Origin: RUG14199 sp964629225
GTDB lineage: Bacteria > Bacillota > Clostridia > Oscillospirales > CAG-272
Length of the DNA stretch: 64,000 nucleotides
Direction of reading: 5' to 3'
Assembly (NCBI GenBank): GCA_964629225.1
Contig: CAZVQC010000007.1
Span: 18,207 to 82,206, forward strand
Under the pieces are notes generated by a model. It saw only the letters and a program-made list of their open reading frames with translations. It made no database searches and was not told the origin of the DNA. The position numbers were made by a program, and so were the translations under genes. How positions within the stretch are numbered: position 1 is the stretch's first letter; every line of letters begins with the position of its first letter. Shown piece after piece: positions 58,834 through 64,000 of the stretch.

Positions 58834-58870
58834 CCGAAAAAACAAAAAACTTTTTTCTTTTCGGAAAATA

Positions 58871-58922
58871 AAAAACGCCTTTGCAAAAGCACCTTTGAAA
58901 AAGTGCTCCGAAATGCGTTTTT
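58871..58922. terminator. Bidirectional hairpin terminator
   Basis: Outer AAAAACGC (58871-58878) pairs with GCGTTTTT (58915-58922), with an inner AGCAC/GTGCT stem. On the minus strand it lies downstream of the TetR gene. Confidence 0.65.
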
Positions 58923-59160
58923 ACTGTGTTTTTATTCGAGCTTTTCCGAGGACTCCACGCAGGCGTTTTAAGAATGTTATCGGTCGGTCGCCCTGTGAGT
59001 GACCGTGGTGGGACACGGGGGGATACTTTCGAAAAAAGGTGCGTGACTCAAAAAACTACTTTCGGGCTTTTTCGGCGCTCCGGGGAACTTTGAGGCATAG
59101 GGGAACACGGTGAGTTACCTTGGCATCAAATTGGACCTACTTCGAAGACGGTCAAATTTT
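58923..59160. other. Gap between the terminator and the tetR stop
   Basis: No gene on either strand. A 60-base GC-rich part around 58980-59040 (GTGAGTGACC.. GGTGGGACAC) can form hairpins. The leftward tetR transcript would run through it to the terminator, giving an unusually long 3-prime tail of about 240 nt. Nothing recognisable. Confidence 0.45.
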
Positions 59161-59724
59161 TCAAGTCTTTTTTCTGTCACAGCGGCGGACGGCTTCCTCT
59201 GTCATCCCGTTGCAGATCTCAAAGAGTCTGTCAAAGCGAGCCATTACGTCGCCGGACATTCCGCCGCTGAACCAGTTTGTGAGAAGACCGTAGCATTCGT
59301 TTTCATAGATCCCGACGATAAGAGATCTGTCGGCATCGGAAATATCGGAATCAAGGCAGAGGTGATCTACTCGCTCACACGCTACTCTGTGAAGGAGCTT
59401 TGAGAGATAGCACTCCACAACGCCTTTGCTTGAGGAGTTGAAAAGATGGAGGACTTCTTTTTTGTGTTCAAGGGAAAAGTTCACCGTCACCTCGATGCTC
59501 CGTCTGATGGATCTTGACGGACGGTACTCTTTGGCAATGAAGTCCACGGTCTCGTTGATTATCTCGTCAATGAGAGAGGGGATGTCGTTAAAATGGTAGT
59601 AGAAGGAATTGCGGTTGATGCCGCAGGTCTCTACGATGTCCTTCACCGTGATCTGGCTGAGCGGCCGCTCTCCCAGCAGCTTTATAAAGGTCGTTTTGAT
59701 GGCTTTTTTGGTGAAACCCGGCAT
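59161..59724 (-). CDS. TetR/AcrR-family transcriptional regulator
   Basis: 187 aa from ATG 59724 (AAAGGAG upstream). The helix-turn-helix is QITVKDIVETCGINRNSFYYHF, preceded by the KKAIKTTFIKLLGE helix. The C-terminal all-helical effector domain resembles the DhaS-like TetR group. Divergent from the aldolase gene, 175 bp apart. It could regulate either itself or the aldolase, but no convincing shared operator was found by eye. Confidence 0.88.
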   Translation of the reverse strand: MPGFTKKAIKTTFIKLLGERPLSQITVKDIVETCGINRNSFYYHFNDIPSLIDEIINETVDFIAKEYRPSRSIRRSIEVTVNFSLEHKKEVLHLFNSSSKGVVECYLSKLLHRVACERVDHLCLDSDISDADRSLIVGIYENECYGLLTNWFSGGMSGDVMARFDRLFEICNGMTEEAVRRCDRKKT

Positions 59725-59750
59725 GATCCGTCTCCTTTCTCGTTTTTTTG

Positions 59751-59779
59751 ATTTTAGCATAACCGAGGGTGTTTTTCAA
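59751..59779 (-). promoter_or_regulatory. Promoter of tetR
   Basis: Minus strand TTGAAA (59774-59779), 17-bp spacer, TAAAAT (59751-59756). Confidence 0.75.
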
Positions 59780-59830
59780 GCCCGACACATTCCAAAAAAC
59801 TTAATTTCGGCAAATTTGTTGAAAGAAATG

Positions 59831-59859
59831 TTGATTTTCGCCGCCGAATGTAGTATCAT
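59831..59859 (+). promoter_or_regulatory. Promoter of the aldolase gene
   Basis: TTGATT (59831-59836), 17-bp spacer, TATCAT (59854-59859). Confidence 0.75.
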
Positions 59860-59899
59860 GGAGATGTAAAAATAACTGCCTTGGGGCACGGAGGATATT

Positions 59900-60829
59900 A
59901 TGGCAATCGTAACTACTACAGAGATGTTCAAAAAAGCGTATGAAGGCGGCTATGCAGTCGGCGCATTTAACATCAACAACATGGAGATCATCCAGGCTAT
60001 CACAGAGGCCGCAGCAGAGGCAAAGAGCCCGGTGATCCTTCAGGTATCCGCAGGGGCACGCAAGTACGCAAAGCACCCCTACCTTATGGCGCTTGCGAGA
60101 GCGGCGGCAGAGGACTCCGGTGTTGATTTTGCTCTTCACCTGGACCATGGCGCAGACTTTGAGATCTGCAAGTCCTGCATCGACGGCGGTTTCTCCTCTG
60201 TTATGATCGACGGATCCAAGTACTCCTTTGACGAGAACGTAGAGCTGACAAAGAGAGTCGTCGATTACGCTCACGAAAGAGGCGTAGTCGTTGAGGGTGA
60301 ACTTGGAAAGCTCTCCGGCATCGAGGACGACGTTAATGTGTCCGCAGATGACGCAATGTACACTAACCCCGACGAGGTGGAAGAATTCGTTTCAAGGACC
60401 GGTGTTGACTCCCTCGCCATCGCCATCGGCACCAGCCACGGCGCATACAAGTTCAAGGGAGAACCGAGACTCCGCTTTGACATCCTTGAGGAGATCATGA
60501 GACGTATCCCCGGCTTTCCCATCGTGCTTCACGGCGCATCCTCCGTCATCCCCGAGTTGGTGGATGAGATCAATGCCTGCGGCGGTGACCTTTCCGGCGC
60601 AAAGGGAGTTCCCGAAGAGCTTCTTCGCCGTGCGGCTTCCCTTGCAGTCTGCAAGATCAATATCGACTCCGACATCAGACTTGCAATGACGGCCGGTGTT
60701 CGCCGCGTCCTTGACGCAAAGCCCGATGCATTCGATCCCAGAGAATATCTTAAGGTGGGCAGAGAAGAAGTCAAGAAGATGGTCCTTCACAAGATCTACA
60801 ACGTGCTCGGCTCTGCAAACACTCTTTGA
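59900..60829 (+). CDS. fba: Class II fructose-bisphosphate aldolase
   Basis: 309 aa. Zinc and catalytic motifs are ALHLDHGAD, VVVEGELGKLSG, AIAIGTSHGAYKF, IVLHGASSV and the phosphate-binding KINIDSDIR. Cleaves fructose 1,6-bisphosphate to the triose phosphates handled by TpiA. A tagatose-bisphosphate specificity cannot be excluded. GGAGG precedes the ATG, and restricted codon use suggests high expression, as for pgk and tpiA. Confidence 0.94.
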   Translation: MAIVTTTEMFKKAYEGGYAVGAFNINNMEIIQAITEAAAEAKSPVILQVSAGARKYAKHPYLMALARAAAEDSGVDFALHLDHGADFEICKSCIDGGFSSVMIDGSKYSFDENVELTKRVVDYAHERGVVVEGELGKLSGIEDDVNVSADDAMYTNPDEVEEFVSRTGVDSLAIAIGTSHGAYKFKGEPRLRFDILEEIMRRIPGFPIVLHGASSVIPELVDEINACGGDLSGAKGVPEELLRRAASLAVCKINIDSDIRLAMTAGVRRVLDAKPDAFDPREYLKVGREEVKKMVLHKIYNVLGSANTL

Positions 60830-60937
60830 TCCGCCTCGGCAGGATACGCTGTGGTGTCACTGCAAGTTGCGGAAAGCGACGGCAATCGGACGGGCGTGAC
60901 GGCTCTGCCGGTCAATACCGATAATATGAAAGAAGAA

Positions 60938-60961
60938 CGGGGGAGCTTTTCGGCTCCCCCG
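60938..60961 (+). terminator. GC-rich hairpin between aldolase and thioesterase genes
   Basis: A perfect 9-bp stem (60938-60946 with 60953-60961, loop TTTTCG) with no T-tract, only 11 nt before the thioesterase ATG. It may occlude that ribosome site, where no good Shine-Dalgarno is otherwise seen. Confidence 0.5.
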
Positions 60962-60972
60962 ACAGGTTCAAA

Positions 60973-61683
60973 ATGAAGTACTTTGAAAAATACAAGATCA
61001 ACGTGCATGACGTTGACTACAGTGAAGTGATAACGCCCACCGGGCTGCTCCGCTACATGCAGGACAGTGCCAACTGTCACCTTGAGCATGACGGGCTGTC
61101 GTATGAAGAACTTTTTGATCGCGGCTACGCCTTCATTATCAGCCGCATAAGAGTCAACATAAGTGGGGAACTTCACTCTCACGAGACCGTGGAGGCCTCC
61201 ACGTGGCAGTCTGCCACCCACGGCGCCACCTTTGAAAGGTGCTATGAGGTGACAAGGGACGGAGTGACCGTGGCGGCGGCACGCTCAAATTGGGCGCTTG
61301 TGGACATCGCCACAAAACGGATCTGCAGAGTTTCCGACATTATAGAAGATTACGGCAGGGCAGAGCCGCTTGACATCGAGCTTCCGCGCCGTCTTGCCTT
61401 TCCTTCGGAATTTGAAAAAGTGGGAGAAAAGACAGTCTCTTATTCCGACATTGATAAAAATATGCACATGAACAATACCCGCTACGGGGACATGTTCTAC
61501 GGAGCGATACCGGAGCGGTCGGGACGGCTTGCGGTGATGGATATCTTCTACCGTTCCGAGGCCCCCTTGGGCGAGAAGCTTGAGATCTTCTGCAAGGAGG
61601 GTGACGGCGGATACTACCTCAGATCCGTCAGGGAGAACGGCAGTATCAACGCAGAGGCATTTTTCGGTTTTGAGAAAAAATAA
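60973..61683 (+). CDS. Acyl-ACP thioesterase (FatA/FatB family)
   Basis: 236 aa, double hot-dog (PF01643). The N-terminal half includes YFEKYKINVHDVDYSEV and SRIRVNISGELHSHETV. The second half includes SYSDIDKNMHMNNTRYGDM, which carries the catalytic Asn/His, and YRSEAPLGEKLEI. Releases free fatty acids from acyl carrier protein; in anaerobes used to adjust chain length or export fatty acids. Terminator right after the stop. Confidence 0.9.
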   Translation: MKYFEKYKINVHDVDYSEVITPTGLLRYMQDSANCHLEHDGLSYEELFDRGYAFIISRIRVNISGELHSHETVEASTWQSATHGATFERCYEVTRDGVTVAAARSNWALVDIATKRICRVSDIIEDYGRAEPLDIELPRRLAFPSEFEKVGEKTVSYSDIDKNMHMNNTRYGDMFYGAIPERSGRLAVMDIFYRSEAPLGEKLEIFCKEGDGGYYLRSVRENGSINAEAFFGFEKK

Positions 61684-61684
61684 G

Positions 61685-61712
61685 AAAACGGGAGCATCGG
61701 CTCCCGTTTTTT
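61685..61712 (+). terminator. Terminator after the thioesterase gene
   Basis: A perfect 11-bp stem (61685-61695 with 61700-61710, loop ATCG) plus six T. It also lies between convergent genes. Confidence 0.88.
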
Positions 61713-61719
61713 GCCACTT

Positions 61720-62259
61720 TTATTTTCCCATTTCAAGTGAGAGTATCTGCTTTTTAAGCGCCGCAATTATCGGAGGGATCAGCGCTATCTGGAGTGCTAT
61801 TCCGGGTATTGCCGTTACGATGGCACCGCTTAGAAATGCCGAAAACGAAAAGCCGCTGCTGCCCACGGCGGCGATCAACGTGCGAGCGCATCCCCAAACG
61901 GCTCTTCCGCCGATCATGGCAAGGAGAAGCTCCAAATAGTAAAATGGAATCCTCTTCGGAAAGAGGCGAAAAAACAGCCCGGACAGAAGCCCGTATGCGG
62001 CGAGTTCAAACGCCATGGACGCTCCGGTGGGAAACATGGGGGGCATTCCCGTCAAAGCGAAGCGGAGCAGTGGAGATACAAAGCCGGTGACTGCCCCGAA
62101 AACAGGACCGCAAATGAATCCCGCAAGGAGCACCGGCAGGTGCATCGGGCAGAGCATCCCGCCTACAGCGGGGACCTGCCCCGTTAAGAAGGGAAGGACG
62201 AGGGCAAGAGCCAGCATCATTCCGGATAAAATAGTTTTTTTGAGTAGTTTTTCTTTCAT
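61720..62259 (-). CDS. ECF transporter S component
   Basis: 179 aa with six hydrophobic segments. The motif GQVPAVGGMLCPMHLPVLLAGF followed by GPVFGAVTGFVSPLLR and GMPPMFPTGASMAFELA is typical of a clostridial ECF substrate-binding S subunit; the energising EcfAA'T module is elsewhere. The start is ATG 62259 (frame opens earlier but only within the regulatory leader). No clear Shine-Dalgarno, and the gene is preceded by an intrinsic terminator. Substrate unknown (a vitamin or nucleobase is usual). Confidence 0.8.
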   Translation of the reverse strand: MKEKLLKKTILSGMMLALALVLPFLTGQVPAVGGMLCPMHLPVLLAGFICGPVFGAVTGFVSPLLRFALTGMPPMFPTGASMAFELAAYGLLSGLFFRLFPKRIPFYYLELLLAMIGGRAVWGCARTLIAAVGSSGFSFSAFLSGAIVTAIPGIALQIALIPPIIAALKKQILSLEMGK

Positions 62260-62263
62260 TTTC

Positions 62264-62314
62264 AAAATAAAAAGATACCGAGACCCTTCTGAGCCACGGT
62301 ATCTTCGTAATACC
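62264..62314 (-). promoter_or_regulatory. Terminator/antiterminator pair in the S-component leader
   Basis: On the minus strand AGATACCG (62297-62304) pairs with CGGTATCT (62273-62280), followed by TTTTATTTT, forming a terminator that ends a few bases before the start codon. Just upstream GGTAT (62310-62314) can instead pair with ATACC (62298-62302), destroying the terminator. The arrangement is the standard attenuation switch of a riboswitch; the sensing part would be 62315-62375. Confidence 0.75.
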
Positions 62315-62381
62315 TCATTATGGACGTTATTTCGGATCGGCACTTCTGTGCACGGCGGTGCTTCGGCATCTCACCACTGTT

Positions 62382-62410
62382 ATTATAGCGTGCCGTTTTC
62401 CATTTGTCAA
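62382..62410 (-). promoter_or_regulatory. Perfect consensus promoter of the S-component gene
   Basis: Minus strand TTGACA (62405-62410), 17-bp spacer, TATAAT (62382-62387). Transcription starts near 62375, giving a leader of about 115 nt. Confidence 0.9.
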
Positions 62411-62416
62411 GCGGCA

Positions 62417-62842
62417 TCACTCTGAAAGAAGCCGTCTTATCTCCTCTTTCGCTATCTCCACAGCGCTTTCTATCAGTACCCCGGTGGATACGTCACGGCA
62501 TCCCGCGATGCGGGTGTCGCATTTTCCGGATGGGATAAGGATCCTTATGGCATCGCTTGATGCCACTGCCTCAGCCGCCCTCGGCGTTATCTCGCCCAGC
62601 ATTGAGTTGGCGGCGATGATACCGACGGGACCTACGATGATATCGGCGCGGGAAGAGTTCACCGCAATGGCGTTCTCTCCTGTGGCGCCGAATACTCCGG
62701 ACTTCAACATGGCTTGAGTTGCGGCGCTGTTAGTGCCCACTGCGGTTACGGTGACTCCTTCAAGGGCGGAGAGTTCCGCGCAGAGCCTCTGACCGATTCT
62801 GCCGCCCTGCCCGTCTATGACAAGTATTCTGACATTTTTCAC
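62417..62842 (-). CDS. DUF3842 family protein
   Basis: 141 aa, Rossmann-like start RILVIDGQGGRIGQRL followed by VGTNSAATQAMLKSG and GPVGIIAANSMLGEITP, the DUF3842 pattern of Clostridia. Three Asp/Asn-rich turns but no known catalytic set. The start overlaps miaA by 4 bp. It is followed within a few bases by the S-component promoter, suggesting a functional link with that transporter. Confidence 0.87.
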   Translation of the reverse strand: MKNVRILVIDGQGGRIGQRLCAELSALEGVTVTAVGTNSAATQAMLKSGVFGATGENAIAVNSSRADIIVGPVGIIAANSMLGEITPRAAEAVASSDAIRILIPSGKCDTRIAGCRDVSTGVLIESAVEIAKEEIRRLLSE

Positions 62843-63813
62843 TGCTTTCCTCCAAGTCGGATCCCCCTCTCAGCAAAACCTTCGATAATGCGGTCTGCTA
62901 TCTCATCGGGGGAGAGAAGATTCGGTGCATTTTCATCCGGGAATACCGTCACGGCATCCTTGTATCTTTTGAGCCACGTGAGCTGTCTCTTTGCGTAGTT
63001 TCTCGTGGACTGTTTTATCATGTCGCAGGTCTCGTCAAGGGTCGCCTCCTTCGCAAAGTACGGAGCGAACTCTTTGTATCCGATGGCTTGAGCGGCACAT
63101 TTTCCTTTTTCAAAGAGCCCCGCTTTAAAAAGTCTTTCGGCTTCCGTTGCAAGACCCGCTCTCATCATTTCATCGACCCGTCTGTCGATGCGGTCGTAAA
63201 GCACGGTCCGGTCACGGTATCCTATCGCTCCGATATGAGCATCATACGGAGGGGTCATTTCTTTTGACAGAGTATCCCATTCGGTCTTCGTCCGCCCGCT
63301 GGTCTTGAATATCTCAATTGCGCGGATGACCCGCTTCACATTATTTTCGTGAATGCTGTCGGCGGCGGTGGGGTCGATATCCCTAAGCATCCCATGGAGG
63401 GCGGCGTTTCCGTTGACCGCTGCAAATCTTGCAAGCTCCTCTCTTAGAGTATCGTCTCTTTCGCTGTCGTTCTCGGTGTAGGAGGAGGTCAGCGAGTCAA
63501 GGTAGAGAAAGGTGCCACCGCAAAGTATGGGGCATTTTTTCCGTGCCGTGATATCGTCGATCGCTCTTTTTGCCGCCACGCAAAAATCCCCTGCGGAATA
63601 ATCCTCATCCGGGGATACGATATCGATAAGGTGGTGACGGACGAGCGCTCGATCCTCCTTTGTGGGCTTTGCCGTTCCGACGTCCATCCCACGGTAGATC
63701 TGCATGGAATCGAAGGAGACGATCTCGCCGTCCAGCTTTTGTGCAAGGGACATGGCAACGGCTGATTTTCCCGATGCGGTCGCCCCGACCACTGCAATAA
63801 ATTCCTTTGGCAT
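62839..63813 (-). CDS. miaA: tRNA dimethylallyltransferase
   Basis: 324 aa. The P-loop VVGATASGKSAVA, the DSMQIYRGMDVGTAKPT box and DEDYSAGDFCVAA are diagnostic, with RRVDEMMRAGLATEAERLF and QAIGYKEF further on. Adds the isopentenyl group to A37 of tRNAs reading UNN codons, including the tRNA-Cys at the window edge. AAAGGAG precedes the ATG. First gene of a two-gene unit with DUF3842. Confidence 0.95.
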   Translation of the reverse strand: MPKEFIAVVGATASGKSAVAMSLAQKLDGEIVSFDSMQIYRGMDVGTAKPTKEDRALVRHHLIDIVSPDEDYSAGDFCVAAKRAIDDITARKKCPILCGGTFLYLDSLTSSYTENDSERDDTLREELARFAAVNGNAALHGMLRDIDPTAADSIHENNVKRVIRAIEIFKTSGRTKTEWDTLSKEMTPPYDAHIGAIGYRDRTVLYDRIDRRVDEMMRAGLATEAERLFKAGLFEKGKCAAQAIGYKEFAPYFAKEATLDETCDMIKQSTRNYAKRQLTWLKRYKDAVTVFPDENAPNLLSPDEIADRIIEGFAERGIRLGGKQ

Positions 63814-63841
63814 TCGATCTCTCCTTTCTTTTTCTCAGTGA

Positions 63842-63870
63842 ATTATAGCAGAAAAAAACGGATCTGTAAA
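63842..63870 (-). promoter_or_regulatory. Promoter of miaA
   Basis: Minus strand TTTACA (63865-63870), 17-bp spacer, TATAAT (63842-63847). Confidence 0.8.
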
Positions 63871-63913
63871 GAGGGAAAAAGGGGAAAGTGAGAAAGGTGA
63901 GAAAGTAATAAGT

Positions 63914-63944
63914 AAGCCCCAAGAACATAGGGTTCTTGGGGCTT
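63914..63944 (-). terminator. Terminator directly behind tRNA-Cys
   Basis: A 13-bp stem (63932-63944 with 63914-63926, loop of 5) begins at the base after the tRNA CCA end on the minus strand. Confidence 0.8.
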
Positions 63945-64000
63945 TGGAGGCGCCACCCGGATTTGAACCGGGGAATAGCGGTTTTGCAGACCGGTGCCTC
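63945..64000 (-). tRNA. tRNA-Cys (GCA), truncated by the window edge
   Basis: On the minus strand the anticodon arm CGGTCTGCAAAACCG (anticodon GCA), variable region TATTC, T arm CCCGG-TTCAAAT-CCGGG, acceptor strand GGCGCC, discriminator T and encoded CCA are all present. The U73 discriminator is an identity element of tRNA-Cys. The D arm and 5-prime acceptor strand lie beyond base 64000. Confidence 0.95.

Noticed and set aside
59725..59899. TetR operator between tetR and the aldolase gene
   Set aside because: Only short AT-rich partial palindromes are present; none is convincing enough to call.
63945..64000. Integration site at the tRNA-Cys end
   Set aside because: tRNA 3-prime ends are common attachment sites, but no integrase or duplicated tRNA end is visible in this window.

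Overview
The window reads as chromosome from an uncultured anaerobic clostridium (Bacillota, Clostridia; a gut Oscillospirales- or Christensenellales-like lineage is my guess). The evidence is the clostridial family content (DUF1292, DUF3842, a DUF6472-like protein, Jag/KhpB, YidD, the long clostridial IMP dehydrogenase, AddAB), AGGAGG-type ribosome binding sites, many near-consensus sigma-A promoters with 17-bp spacers, a dockerin protein and an L-fucose isomerase. Base composition looks even throughout. I see no phage, transposase, CRISPR array or rRNA. One tRNA (Cys) enters at the right edge.

Layout. 1-5.2 kb: lspA, an RluD-type pseudouridine synthase, pgk-tpiA and a CPA2 antiporter. 5.3-18.9 kb, all on the minus strand: a surface-polysaccharide and c-di-GMP island. 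It begins with an EAL phosphodiesterase gene. The tail of that gene runs straight into a c-di-GMP-I (GEMM-I) riboswitch and an overlapping terminator, followed by VTC domain, DUF4956, CotH kinase, a membrane-anchored TIM-barrel/CBM9-like protein, a HEAT-repeat membrane protein, a processive GT2 synthase, a coiled-coil protein and a second, membrane EAL protein. A separately promoted sensor diguanylate cyclase follows. 19-28.5 kb: an esterase, ComM, the rpmH-rnpA-yidD-yidC-jag-rsmG block (lacking dnaA, mnmE and mnmG) and a HAD phosphatase/lipid kinase pair. 28.5-29.4 kb: a decayed blaI-blaR1 pair with its operator still perfect. 30-38.8 kb: a QueG-like protein, addB, addA and a radical SAM protein. 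38.8-49.1 kb: SGNH hydrolase, aminotransferase, DUF1292, dus-lipoprotein-cysteine desulfurase, and a MarR-regulated heterodimeric ABC exporter. 49.4-64 kb: dockerin protein, L-fucose isomerase, DUF362 ferredoxin, IMP dehydrogenase, serine acetyltransferase, a second pseudouridine synthase, TetR/aldolase, acyl-ACP thioesterase, an ECF transporter S subunit behind a classic attenuator leader, DUF3842, miaA and tRNA-Cys.

How the main system would work (inference): the diguanylate cyclase senses an extracellular signal and raises c-di-GMP. The dinucleotide binds the aptamer and blocks the terminator, because the aptamer's ligand-proximal 3-prime strand is also the terminator's left arm. Transcription then continues from the phosphodiesterase gene into the VTC-DUF4956-CotH-glycan synthase genes. 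EAL genes at both ends would reset the signal. This combination is the best candidate in the window for an undescribed system. The second regulatory highlight is the unassigned attenuator leader of the ECF S-component gene at 62.3 kb.
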